64,000 nt of DNA from Lineus longissimus (lineage: Eukaryota; Nemertea; Pilidiophora; Heteronemertea; Lineidae). A program made the translations under genes and the position numbers. The stretch spans positions 1,984,001-2,048,000 of the forward strand of contig NC_088322.1 in NCBI RefSeq assembly GCF_910592395.1, given 5' to 3'. Under the pieces are notes generated by a model that ran no database searches, was not told the DNA's origin, and worked only from the letters and a program-made list of their open reading frames with translations. This document shows, in pieces, positions 50,228-60,640 of this stretch. Position 1 is the stretch's first letter, and every line of letters begins with the position of its first letter.

Positions 50228-51003
50228 TGCCACTATAAAACCACACTTTATTTTAACCTCTACGAGAAACATTTTAGTTATATAAAAGACTTCAAGTCCT
50301 ATTCTAAAGCACACAAGTGCAGAAGTTGTGACAGTGTCTTTGAGTACAGTTGCCATTGTATTCGTCATGAAAAAACATGTCAGGGAAAGACAAAGTTTAT
50401 TTTTCCCGGTGGCGTATTCAGACCCCAAGCAAGCATATTCGCAAAGATGGAGAGACATGGGATTCAGGTCCCTGCACAGGAGGATCAATTCCATCCGTAC
50501 AGAGCGTCATATGACATTGAATGTTACAGGGACAAAGTTAAAGACAAGACCAACACTGATAAATTGTCGTGGGTAGCCCTGCACCGCGTTGCCTCCATCA
50601 GCGTATGCAGTAATGTTCCAGAATATACAGAAGCAAAATGCTTCATCAGTTCTGGAAATGAAGATGAACTTGTAGACCAATTCGTGGCCTATTTGAATGA
50701 GATTGCAGACGCTGCTGGCAAACTACTTGATGTCAAATACCACGACCTGACCGAAATCTTAAAGAGTTTGATAGTGAAAGAAGAAGAAGCCTCCCGAAAC
50801 CCTGGTGATGACGATAAGGAGGAGGACGGTGACAAACAGATGGCAACTGAGGATGACTGTGATGGCTCTTGCGATGAGGTTGGAAATGATTGCAAAGATC
50901 CAAAGATGAGCCAGAATGTAAGAGGAAAACTCGGAGGAAAGGGTCAAGGCCAATTAACACAATTGCCATGGAATTTTCCAGATGGCGACAGCAATTACCA
51001 GTA
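50228..51003 (+). pseudogene. POLB: M2 DNA polymerase B, exonuclease I region
   Basis: After Harbinger B, the frame reads LYFNLYEKHFSYIKDF, a Cys/His pair region (CRSCDSVFEYSCHCIRHEKTC) and FPGGVFRPQ. Exonuclease motif I follows (RASYDIECY, with D and E). A long acidic insert follows (about 50790-50890: DDDKEEDGDKQ, DDCDGSCDE). A frameshift between about 50900 and 50960 moves coding to the next ORF. The acidic insert is unusual in this position. Confidence 0.85.
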
Positions 51004-52944
51004 ATTGGTTTCCACTCGGCAAAGTATGACGTCAATGCAATGAAGAGTGCATTGTTTCCCGCCCTGATAAAGTTCACCACAAGGGACGAAGAGAACCTAC
51101 CAAATATTAATGTTATAAAAAAACAGAATGTTTACATGTCTATCACTACTGATAACCTGAAGATTTTGGACATTCTAAACTACCTGGCTCCAAACACAAC
51201 GTATGCAAAATACTTGAAATCGTTCAAAGTACCCGAGGCTAAAGGCTTTTTCCCCAACGAATGGTTTGACAACTTGGAGAAATTGAAGGAGACATCTCTT
51301 CCACCTCATGACGCATTCTACAGTCAACGCAAAGACTGTAACATTACCGCAGAACAATATGAAAGTATGCAGAAGGTATGGATCGAAGAAGACATGTCAT
51401 CAATGCAGGATTTCCTTGTATGGTACAACAACCAAGATGTCAAACCCTTCATGGGGGCGATAGACAAAATGTGCAATTACTTCATGTCTAGGGGCCTTGA
51501 CCTTTTCAAAGATGGCATAAGTTTGCCTGGATTAGCAATGAAAGATCTATTTTCGGACACAGGAACCTTTTTTACCCTCTTTGGGAAGAAGGATGCTGAT
51601 TTGTATCATTCATTGCGCAATCAAATTGTTGGTGGTCCGTCCATCATTTTCAACCGCTATCAGGAAAAAGATAAAACATACATACGAAAACATGCTTTCA
51701 CAAACCCAAAGATTTGCAAATCCATTCGTGGTTTCGACGCAAACTCACTGTATCTCGAAAGTCTGATGAACGAACAAGGAACTGAATTCTACAATAGACG
51801 AAAATTAGAGAATAACTTTAAACTAGAACGTTCTTTTCCATGGGAACAACAAGCCTATGAATGGTTAGCATGGAAGAGACATGCGGATAATACTGGGATC
51901 ATACACAGACATCAAGATGGACACGAAACAAAAATAGGACCAAAGAGCATGCCTGTTGATGGCTATAGCAAGGAATTGAACAAGATTTATCAGTTTCAAG
52001 GTTGTTTATACCACGGACATGAAAAAGAATGTCCCATCACGTGTAAACACGATGTACATCCAGTAAACAAAGTTCCGCTGTCCCAACTGCGGCAGAAAAC
52101 AAAAGAAACAAATGCCTATTTGAAAGGTGAAGGATATCAGGTCGAGGAAATGTATGAGTGTCAGTGGCAGAAACTCAAAGGAAACAAAGAAATAAAGACC
52201 TTTCTCAATGACCTTCACGCGAAAACCAAGTGGAGCCGCAGACATAAAAAGGGGGCAACAACGGAGGAACTTCTGAAAGCTGTCAAAGCCAACGACCTGT
52301 TTGGTATCGTAGAATGTGACATTGCTGTCCCAGAGTCGAAGATAGAATGTTTTGATGAAATGCCACCCATCTTCAAAAATGTAGATGTGGGCATTGATGA
52401 TATTGGAGACCACATGAAGGACTATGCCGAAAGCCATGGACTAATGAAAAAGCCTCGGAAAATGACCATCGGTAGCCTTCATGGTGAAAAGGTAATGATC
52501 ATCACACCTTTGCTACGTTGGTACCTTGACCACGGACTGCTATGCTCCAAGATATATCAGGTTGTCGAGTATACACCCTCTGCATGTTTCAAGAAGGCAG
52601 GTGGGGACGCACACCCTGATAAGAGCATTCTAGCAGAAATGGAGAAACTGTTTGGAAATTCTTACTATGGAAAAACAGTTACCAATAAGGAGAAGCACTC
52701 AAAAGTAAGATATTTCAAAGAAGCCGAACATACCCGACAGCTTGACATTGCAATCAGTCGAAATTCATTTCTTGGCCTGACACAAATACACGATGATACA
52801 TACGAGATAGTCTGCTCACCCCGATCAATCAAATTGGATCTACCTATCCAAATTGGATTTTACGTGTATGGCTATGCTAAGCTCCGAATGCTTGAGTTCT
52901 ATTATGATTTCATGTGTGAAGCGTTTGAAAAAATACGACTTTGA
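50940..52944 (+). pseudogene. POLB: M2 DNA polymerase B, exonuclease II/III and motifs A, B
   Basis: The frame contains QLPVIGFHSAKYDVNAMKSA (Exo II), VWYNNQDVKPFMGAID (Exo III, Y..D) and GNFDANSLYL-type motif A (RGFDANSLYLESLM). It also contains a large insert with HG and CP elements (YHGHEKECPITC) and motif B (KLFGNSYYGKTV). It breaks at an A-run near 52928, after which motif C is in another frame. Motif A reads NSLYL where many family members have NSLYP or NNLY. It belongs to a protein-primed polymerase lineage different from M1. Confidence 0.88.
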
Positions 52945-53458
52945 ATACTGTGAAATGGACACAGATTCAGCTTACATTGCATTCAGCGGAGAGAACTTGG
53001 AAGACCTCATGAAACCAGAATTCAAAGCAAGGTATGAACAGGCAAGGAGCAGCGCTCATCAACTTGGGACCCAATATAAACCAGATAATAAACTCTCTTG
53101 GTTTCCACGCAGCTGTTGTAATGAGCATAAGGCATTCGATAAGCGTACTCCAGGATTGTTTAAATTGGAGTTCGAAGGAGATGGAATGATTGGGCTGTGC
53201 TCAAAGACATACTTTTGTTTTGGCTCTGATTCTTCTAAGTATAGCTCTAAGGGAATACAGAGGAGAAATGAACTTACGAAAGAACATTACCTCAATGTCC
53301 TAGCGTCACAACAAGCGGGATCAGGGGTTAATAGAGGATTTCGTGTGGTGGATGACAGGGTAATGACTTATGAGCAAATTCGATGCGGGTTAAGTTACTT
53401 CTACCCAAAACGCAAAGTTTTACCTGATGGTGTCAGCACGGTGGCTTTAACAATTTAA
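52930..53458 (+). pseudogene. POLB: M2 DNA polymerase B, motif C and C-terminus
   Basis: Directly after the A-run frameshift the frame gives YDFEYCEMDTDSAYIAF (motif C), then CNEHKAFDKRTPGLFKLEFEG, the Maverick LCSKTYFCFG strand and a thumb region. The stop is at 53456-53458. The slip is a single homopolymer change. A DNA polymerase palm with both Asp residues is otherwise intact. Confidence 0.88.
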
Positions 53459-53559
53459 TGATTGACAAGTTATCAAGTAGCTGAGAGAAGTGGTTGTCCT
53501 TTTTTCTACTGAAGATATATAAAAGCGGCCGTAAAGTTTAAATAATATCATACTATAAA

Positions 53560-53877
53560 ATGACTTCAAAGCAATCGCAAGGCATGAATGGTACAAAAGT
53601 GAGCTCGGTGCACAGTACAGACAGCAGCACCAAGAAGAGTGTAGTCACTCAACAATTCAAGAGACCTCTGCCACGGCTAAAACGTAGACCAAAGAACACA
53701 ACTTCTAGCCAGACACCAAAAGATGTTGGCGAGCTATTATCAGAGTTGATAACGCTAATGCAGAGTGTGGTCAGTAACATTACACAACCGGAAAAAAGGA
53801 TATATTTCCCAATTTACACTATAATTGTACCAGCAGTACCAGCAGAAAATAATAGAAAACAGACCAAAACGCAATAA
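53560..53877 (+). CDS. Small basic M2 ORF, unknown
   Basis: 105 residues. A Ser/Thr/Lys-rich, strongly basic N-terminal half (QFKRPLPRLKRRPKN) is followed by a short helix (VGELLSELITLMQSVVSN) and a hydrophobic strand (YFPIYTIIVPAVPA). It sits about 100 bp after the polymerase stop on the same strand, as small basic virion-type ORFs often do in Mavericks. I do not recognise it; it may be coding. Confidence 0.4.
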   Translation: MTSKQSQGMNGTKVSSVHSTDSSTKKSVVTQQFKRPLPRLKRRPKNTTSSQTPKDVGELLSELITLMQSVVSNITQPEKRIYFPIYTIIVPAVPAENNRKQTKTQ

Positions 53878-54116
53878 GACAGGAACATGAAGAAGACTGA
53901 GGAAAATACTCTAATGCCACAAAGAAACACAAATCATGGACAAAAAATGTAAATATTAAAGGTTATCATGCAATTAGATTGGGTTCTTTTACGTCGGCAC
54001 TGAAATCAACCAATCAGAGAAGGGGTCAGTGTATATGAGGGCAGCATCCCAAGACAAGTTATCCACTCAAGCACCGGTGCTCCACAAGTAAACAAGTCAG
54101 TTAATATTCACCTACA

Positions 54117-55031
54117 ATGACACAAGCAGCCCTCAGCCTAAAACAAGAGATGACAACTAAGATGAGTGATGGAAAGAAAAATAGGGCGAAGAGACCAAGC
54201 AGCCTAGAGAACCCAGAGACCAAGAAACGTAGAGTCAACAAAGTCTCAGAGTCTTCAAGTGAAATAGACCTCAAGAAACCTGAAGTTCCTGCAACATGGT
54301 TGTTACAACAGTATGTTCCTCAAGCACAACCCCATTTATGTCACAGTCGAGAAGGGCAAGGGCAAGTTCAGACTGTATGGGCGGCAACTTATTGCCTTAC
54401 AGGCTGAACTAATGCAGCTGACTACTGCGCTTCAAGACCAAACCCCACCCTCAGCTGACTTTACCAGGTGAAGTGGGGGTGACTCTGAAGAGTTTTGAAG
54501 GTTCAGGCCTTTACGTCGAGTTTTCAAAGACCTTCCAGGCTGGGATGAAGTGGACATTGAACTTGAAGACAGTCGAATTTGTCTATCTTCTGGAAAGCAT
54601 TCCAGATCTACTGGAGAAGCTAGACCGAAAAGAAAAATATTCCAGCGCTTCCACCATAGCCACTTCGTCAAGTTCAGTTTATGATGAAACAGTGCAATGG
54701 TTGTACAGTTGGCCATCCGAGCCAAAACCAGCACACTTGTATGGAAGAAGATGCCGGAACCATTGAGATGATGTACCTGGACCACGCTATAGAAACTGTC
54801 TCATTGGAGAAGTTTACCAGCAGTTTCCATAAGAAGACGGAGAACAAGCAAGTCGTTCTCTCATCGAAGCTATTGTGGAGCTTATGCAGAAATGGGGCCA
54901 TGCTACAAAGAATCAAAGACATAGCAATGACTCCCTACCTACTCAAGGAAGAGATTGCCTCGTTGATGGATGAAGCTGCCGTGGAGAGTCTACAAGTCGA
55001 CAACGCCACCGCTACCTCTGATAAAGTCTAG
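54117..55031 (+). pseudogene. M2 gene of unknown family, frameshifted, possible PC4-like domain
   Basis: Four overlapping frames read as one protein. First comes a basic nuclear-localisation-like start (KKRRVNKVSESSSEIDLKK). Then PIYVTVEKGKGKFRLYGRQL and IALQAELMQLTTAL, then VTLKSFEGSGLYVEFSKTF and WTLNLKTVEFVYLLESIPDL. A C-terminal helical part follows (ETVSLEKFTSSFHKK, LLKEEIASLMDEAAVESL). The middle resembles the strand-strand-helix order of PC4-type single-strand DNA-binding proteins (G..lyV......G....L....F..L...IP), which is only a suggestion. At least three frame changes (near 54300, 54465 and 54700) show decay. Confidence 0.45.
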
Positions 55032-55309
55032 ATATTTAGCGGTGGTGCATGTAGCCAACATGATCAAGAGTTTGATTTATCCGTTATTACTATGTAACCT
55101 TTTATTGTACATACATTAAAGTGTAAACCATAATATATATATATAATTCTTCACTCATTTTTACTGCATGGTTGTTATAGCGTTGCATGTTATTTCTATG
55201 CTCTTTGGCTGTGTGTTGATATGAAACAAGACTGCTGAAAAGCGTATATGTAGAAAACAGACAACGGTAATAAATAGACCGTTCCCCACCATATGCTTCA
55301 CTCATCAGG
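55032..55309. other. Short AT-rich intergenic region
   Basis: No gene. It precedes the M2 ATPase and contains an AT repeat near 55130. Confidence 0.5.
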
Positions 55310-55947
55310 ATGGACCCCCGACTTCGACATCCATTCACTTGTCTCGTGGCAGGGCCAACAATGTCTGGCAAAACCTTCTTTGTTAAAAGGATGCTGACAT
55401 CATTATCTGAGACAGTGAACACACCCATCAAGGACATCATATTTTGTTACGGAGAATGGCAACCCGGATATGAGGAGCTACAGAGACAAGGCGTACGATT
55501 TGTCCAAGGTGCCATTGACTCGGAAGAACTAAGCCCCCATATACCCCACTTGGTCATTTTGGATGATCTCATGGATCAGACTGACAAAAAGATTTGTCAG
55601 TTCTTTATTCGTGGTTCTCATCATAGAAACACTAGTGTCATTTTCATAATTCAGAACCTCTTCAATGGACACAAAGATCATCGAAGCATCAGCTTAAATT
55701 CTCACTATCTATGTCTATTCAAAAACCAAGAGACTGTCGCCAAATTGAGTATTTGGCTAACCAAATTTATTCCAAGCAATCCAAGAAGGGTATGATAGAG
55801 AGTTTCCATGAATCGACCAATGAGCCTCATGGATATTTACTGATAGATCTCCGGCAAGAAACACCCGATTGTTTTCGCCTGCGCAGTAAAATCCTCGATA
55901 ATCCCCAAGTTGTCTATATACCAAAAGGAATTAAAATAGATTCTTAA
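55310..55947 (+). pseudogene. ATP: M2 genome-packaging ATPase, one frameshift
   Basis: Starts MDPRLRHPFTCLVAGPTMSGKT; the Walker A GPTMSGKT is near residue 15. Walker B is HLVILDDLMD near residue 85, followed by the conserved FIRGSHHRNTSVIFIIQN. A shift in the A-run near 55720 moves coding to the frame that gives PRDCRQIEYLANQIY, GYLLIDLRQETPDCFRLRS and a stop at 55945. This is the typical Maverick ATPase C-terminus. It would package element DNA. Apart from the one slip, the gene is complete. Confidence 0.88.
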
Positions 55948-56111
55948 TACCTAGCCCAATCTCACCATTCACAGACAGGTGCACAGTATTGAAGGCGTCA
56001 TAATATATCATATACCTTGACCAATGTTTAATACTATGCGGGCATACCCATCATTACGATAGCAGGATCAGTTATTTATAGTTAGTACTCCAGGGCAACC
56101 ACAACGGTAGT

Positions 56112-57090
56112 TGATAAAGTATGGAATTAGTGAAACCTTGGAAACACTGATAAACCTTGTAATATTCAATGTAAACCATGGAATCACTGTGCAAATAGCG
56201 CGGGAAATCGGGTGCGTTCCTTCCACGATTTATACCCTCCCAACTGACAGTCTCGTCCCAGCTGACTTTATTGATAGCAATTTGCCAGTTAGTTCAGAAG
56301 CCAACATTTTTAATGTGGAGGATGACGTCATCAATTGGCAATGCGCTATGGTCGTTAAAATATTTTATTTCTCTTCAATGGAAGCAAAAATTAGTTTTTA
56401 TGATTGTTTTGTATTCCATAGACGATAAAGTATTATGCTCGGTACTAGATGCACGAGATCATAGGACAAACACACACGTGAATAAAAAAAAACCGCTTTG
56501 AACTGGTGACGTCACAAAGATCTCTGCATCCCTCGATGCGTACTGGAAGATGTAAGAAATCGCTCACGGCGAAGGAAATTTTCATCCGCAAACTTCGGTA
56601 ATAAACATACATGACTAGGCTTCTTTTATTCATCGTTTGTTATAAAATATCAGTCAATCATAGACAATTAGGCCTAGACATAGTCGTCAACCTTATCCAT
56701 GCATAATGCATGACAGGCCCCCAACTTCCCAAGCAACTCGTCTGATCGAAAAGGCCCCGCGTGGTGGTGGCGTATTTATAAGCGGAGCGCTATAGGTCCA
56801 TATTATGGGTGTGTGGTGGGCGTGTCTTCCCATATTTGGGAGATCAGTACTGTACACTGGAGGCGAGGTACAACTGGGTTGTTCTAAAATATAGACTATT
56901 GAATCGGATATGCGACAGATTTCTAAATTACCATAAAATTCCGATCTGATCATGTAAGAATAAGCTCCAAATGTTGATTCGTAACCACGTTAGGTTCGAA
57001 TGGCATTATTTCATGTTTTTATGCATTTTAAGGAATGTTTTTCCAAGGTTTATCAGTGTTTCCAAGGTTTCACTAATTCCATACTTTATC
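56112..57090. mobile_element. TIR element of about 1 kb
   Basis: Inverted arms of about 46 bp (56112-56158 and 57045-57090, TGGAATTAGTGAAACCTTGG) enclose about 885 bp with no credible gene. Probably a non-autonomous DNA transposon inserted beside M2. Confidence 0.75.
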
Positions 57091-57210
57091 ACCTACCAAC
57101 CACAACACATACTATAGAGCAGTAACAAATGATTTACATAGTTGTCGATGTCACAAATTAGAGAGACTAGAATGCATAAATACATTTCCCACTGGTCCAC
57201 TCAATTCATT

Positions 57211-57245
57211 TGAGAACAAGAGGCCCAAGGGCCTGGCGCTCAGCT
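57211..57245 (+). repeat. Dispersed repeat 5' motif, copy 2
   Basis: Same block as 29878-29912 (AACAAGAGGCCCAAGGGCCT then GGCGCTCAGCTG). Confidence 0.65.
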
Positions 57246-57570
57246 GGATGACCTAATAACATAGGACTGATGGTGCAAAGTAGTAAATATCGGCTTTATA
57301 CTACTGTTTGAAGGTCAAGAGAACACGTTCTACCACTAAAATTTTCAATGCAGAGCTGCCAGCTGGATGAAATATGATTGAACTAATCAGCCATGGTATG
57401 TAAATATTACAGGAGGCAACGGAAGATATCCCTAGTTCAGTATGTTGTATCGGTAGCTTTACAGAGAAGAACTGTCCTGCAGGTGATTGGAATTTACAAT
57501 ACAAAGGGTCATTTTTCATGACATTGTGCTTATCCCTAGTGAGTCGATCGGGAACCAATCTATCCTTGGC
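57246..57570. other. Non-coding stretch
   Basis: No supported gene; possibly the body of the repeat that starts at 57211. Confidence 0.4.
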
Positions 57571-57988
57571 GCAGACAGGTTCAAATTGGCTATATCTTGA
57601 ATAGATTGAATTGCGATGAAAATCTAATGCAATAAAGGAGCAATATCGAAGAGACAAATTAATCAAACCAATTGTCCACAGACATTACCCTGAAATGGCG
57701 TGATGTATGCGTGCATATAAAAGTATATCAATTGGTCTGATAGAGATGATGAGGCAATGTCAATATGCCTTGTTCCTTAGTCAGCAATATGCCCCTTTTT
57801 ATAAGGAGAAGAAGGAGATCCCAGATAGGCCTTCACATATCGGCTGCCAAATGGCTCGAACCAACTGTCCTATCACTACTATTAATTTAAAATGCGTGCT
57901 CCTCCTACATGTAGCAATGTCTCGGCCAAAAAGGCACTTAGTCGACAGGCAAGCTAGAAGTTCAGCACCGTGAGCAGCTCCTTGGTAA
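57571..57988 (+). repeat. Dispersed repeat of about 420 bp, copy 2
   Basis: Direct partner of 40859-41276, with several small indels. It runs into the GAC microsatellite. Confidence 0.85.
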
Positions 57989-57989
<1 letters not shown>

Positions 57990-58059
<70 letters not shown>

Positions 58060-58066
58060 CGACGAT
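57990..58066. repeat. (CGA)n microsatellite
   Basis: About 25 uninterrupted or near-uninterrupted CGA triplets. It creates artefactual poly-Val or poly-Asp frames that are not genes. Confidence 0.97.
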
Positions 58067-58074
58067 GTACATGA

Positions 58075-58840
58075 TGCTAACCAGGCTGTACCTGGTGCAT
58101 GTAGGCACCAGAAAAGCTACAGTCTCAATCAGAAGATTGACCTCATCGAGACATACCAATTGGAGCATGCTATAGGATTACGTCATGCTGAAACTGTGAC
58201 ATCCTTTGCTAGACACCACCGCATAGCACCGCAGACATTTAGACGTTGATTAAGCACACATGATGACTTGTTTGCCCTCCGAGATAGATCAACTCAAGAC
58301 CATAGAAGACGGAGAAGACAACGGCAACACGGCACTGCTGCACAAGGTAGTGTTTCTACAAGCATTATATTCCTCGCTAAATGAATTTCCTTCCTTGTTG
58401 GCCTATACCGACCGGAATAAGTCCGCTTCTGTGTCATGGACGGAAGAATAAGTCACACTATACATCAAAGCGACTGACCCTGACCATTGCCTGTAACAAT
58501 ATCAGTATTATTGTTCCTGGGACCTTTATTCCTAGGACTAACATTTCGTTCATACCTGTGGTTATCGGCAATCAATATTTCCAAAGATGTTAAACGTGTT
58601 AGCTTTTTTATTTCAGCATACTGGCCCGAAATGGAAAACAATTTGAACACCTGGTTCCTTGAGCGCCGAAGACTTGGTTTCCCTGTTTCCGGTGAGGATA
58701 TTAAAGGGAAAGCTGAAAGAGAATTTCGGCAATGGTGCGCAGAGCTTCCGAACGAAACGAAGGCCGAAAGGCAAGAACAGAGACCCCTGCGATACCTTTT
58801 CCATGCATCTGCACATTGGCATAGCAACTTTATGGAAAGG
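58075..58840 (+). pseudogene. Pogo-like transposase N-terminus, two-exon relic
   Basis: Exon 1 (to about 58347) encodes SYSLNQKIDLIETYQLEHA, then ETVTSFARHHRIAPQTFRR, an in-frame TGA and LSTHDDLFALRDRSTQ, a pogo-type helix-turn-helix. A donor GTAGTG follows. Exon 2 (acceptor TTTCAG at 58612-58617) encodes YWPEMENNLNTWFLERRRLG and HASAHWHSNFMER, the CENP-B second HTH, ending at donor GTGAGT (58840). No DDE core follows; a MITE and Maverick M3 start at 58975-59147. It is either a truncated transposon or a decayed host-domesticated gene. Confidence 0.6.
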
Positions 58841-58974
58841 TGAGTTTCATTCCGCTGTTGCATGGATCGGCCTTAATGGATTGTATGCGGTGAATTTTAA
58901 CAATATGCAAATTCCATTTAAGGAAACAAATCAGCTATCGAAGGAAGACCAAAGATTCAAGGGGGTTACCTGAC

Positions 58975-59103
58975 AGAATATATGTATTGCGGTGGTAGGA
59001 ACTAGGTTATGTTTTAGGCCCTTTTGACCAAAGACCTTACAGGTCTTTTGCCCCAAATTAGCCTACAACCCCAAAGAACCATCCACCGCAATACATATAT
59101 TCT
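58975..59103. repeat. Palindromic MITE beside the M3 end
   Basis: 22-bp inverted arms (AGAATATATGTATTGCGGTG and complement) around a body with its own hairpin (AGACCTGTAAGGTCT type). The body is homologous to 22205-22290 beside M1. Confidence 0.8.
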
Positions 59104-59146
59104 ATCATTCATGAGATTCCCAGTGAAGCGTTGCAATGAAATGGTG

Positions 59147-59240
59147 AGGGAATACTAGAGCTCAATGGGTTATTCCATTAAAATAAATGGCTTTTTTACT
59201 GTCTTCATTATCCAAAATTCAAGGAAAAAATTCAAGTAAA
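59147..59240 (+). repeat. M3 left terminal inverted repeat
   Basis: Starts AGGGAATACTAGAGCTCAAT; partner of 22089-22181. The preceding six bases (ATGGTG, 59141-59146) would be the target duplication, and the other copy lies outside the window. Confidence 0.85.
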
Positions 59241-59244
59241 TTAA

Positions 59245-60636
59245 ATGTATTATCCAATAGCAAATCAACATAAAAGTAAATTCACCTATGACTTCTTTAA
59301 TTTAGAAGTAACTGTTAATACTAACAATTTCTTCAGGTTACAAGAAACTAAGATAACACCTGGGTTTTTGAGCCTGAAAAATAAGAAAGACTGTCTGCGA
59401 CTGGAAAAGAATCCATTATCGTTTTACCAGAACCAATTTAACATGGCTGTTTGGTTTGCTACAACAGGTTGTGGTATTTCAATAGACGATCACTTGAATC
59501 ACAGTGACCCATTGATAAGGTCAATTTACAGGTTTCATGTTTACTATCAAATATTGAAGATCATGAAGAATCTAGAGATACCAATTCCAGGTGAAAGTGA
59601 TTTTAATGAGACAAACAATAACATTAACCGTAGGAAACTAGGAGGGTTATTGAGTGAATTTGGTTTAAAAGACGAGTACGATTTCTCGGTGTTTGAAAAT
59701 AACGGTGGTTGGAGGTCATGGAGTGTACCGGATTACAACCCGAACATAACTGATCCCGGATATTACATCAATGATTCTAAAATCAATTTCTTCCTCATGC
59801 AAGTTCATAAAAATAGAATGCCACCGATGTTCAGTAAAGACTGGGATGCTGGAATGGCTAATTTCAAATATCCTGATACTTTCATTAAGTATCATGTGAA
59901 ACAACACAAGAATGTATTTGATGTAATTACACAAAATGAATGTCAAACCTATCAACAATTCATGATATTTAAATCAAATGGTTTCTCTAATCCTGGAATA
60001 GAGAGGTTGAATGACACAATAAGAACATATGTTTACTGTATTCTGGGTGCTCAGGCGTTGACCAGAACACCAATAATTGGAGTACCGGGTACAGAATTGG
60101 ATGCTCAGAAGGAATTTAACAAACTATTAAAGGACTCGATTAATCAACATCCTGATATTCCCACTTCAATTCAAAGATACCAAAAAGCAGTGAGTGACAC
60201 TCATACAAGACTAGATTATGTAATAGCACCAGGATTGTATGTCATAGGATCAAATATGGTACTCGTTATTGGTAAGCTGGATAACTACAATAATAACATT
60301 TTAATAGCACCAAAAAATGCTAAACCCGGTAAGAATGACATTAACCACAAAAAGACCTTACCACCACCACTGATGGAAGGAAATAGTTCTAAGAAAATAA
60401 GAGTTAAGAGTAGCGTTGGTACTGTCAAGACGGACTTCGTCCTGAGAGCAGAGCTCGAGACCAGTCATAAACCAAAGAGTAATGTTGAAACACCAAAAAC
60501 AACTGAAACCTCAAAGAATACTCCTACAACTACTAAACTTGACACCAAAGTTGAGAAGGTGGATGATACTCATGAAACAATTAAATTCATGCTTTACTCA
60601 GTTGTTGGTACATTGATTGTTTTTATGGTTAGATAA
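59245..60636 (+). CDS. M3 large conserved-type protein with C-terminal membrane anchor
   Basis: 463 residues. It has a long globular part with Asn- and aromatic-rich stretches (NNGGWRSWSVPDYNP, FDVITQNECQTYQQFMIF, GIERLNDTIRTYVYCILGAQ), then a Lys/Thr/Pro-rich linker. A single C-terminal hydrophobic helix ends the protein (FMLYSVVGTLIVFMV). The IRTYVY..LGAQ block recalls an unnamed Maverick gene in other invertebrates. A virion membrane or entry-vertex role is only inference. One DHE (60431-60457) sits in the linker, read as DFVLRAELE. The start is 4 bp after the TIR. The next gene begins 4 bp after its stop. Confidence 0.6.
   Translation: MYYPIANQHKSKFTYDFFNLEVTVNTNNFFRLQETKITPGFLSLKNKKDCLRLEKNPLSFYQNQFNMAVWFATTGCGISIDDHLNHSDPLIRSIYRFHVYYQILKIMKNLEIPIPGESDFNETNNNINRRKLGGLLSEFGLKDEYDFSVFENNGGWRSWSVPDYNPNITDPGYYINDSKINFFLMQVHKNRMPPMFSKDWDAGMANFKYPDTFIKYHVKQHKNVFDVITQNECQTYQQFMIFKSNGFSNPGIERLNDTIRTYVYCILGAQALTRTPIIGVPGTELDAQKEFNKLLKDSINQHPDIPTSIQRYQKAVSDTHTRLDYVIAPGLYVIGSNMVLVIGKLDNYNNNILIAPKNAKPGKNDINHKKTLPPPLMEGNSSKKIRVKSSVGTVKTDFVLRAELETSHKPKSNVETPKTTETSKNTPTTTKLDTKVEKVDDTHETIKFMLYSVVGTLIVFMVR
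60431..60457 (+). repeat. DHE copy 12 (AGA duplication)
   Basis: Canonical stems with loops TTC and AGA, flanked by AGA on both sides. In frame in the linker of the 463-residue protein. Confidence 0.92.
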
Positions 60637-60640
60637 ATAA

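Larger units (their letters stand above)
41736..55947. mobile_element. Maverick/Polinton element M2, decayed
   Basis: Ulp1/adenain-type protease, protein-primed polymerase and packaging ATPase in one block identify a Maverick. Integrase and capsid genes are absent. The polymerase gene is split by a pogo-like element (43413-45617) and two Harbinger elements (46261-50224) and has frameshifts. No DHE is present. Its polymerase belongs to a different lineage from that of M1 (C2H2-finger N-terminus, different motif A). Terminal repeats were not found. Confidence 0.85.

Noticed and set aside
56111-56428. 105-residue ORF inside the 1-kb TIR element
   Set aside because: It starts within the TIR itself, shows no domain, and is what chance would give in AT-rich DNA.
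57962-58168. Minus-strand poly-valine ORF
   Set aside because: Produced by the CGA microsatellite; no other coding signal.
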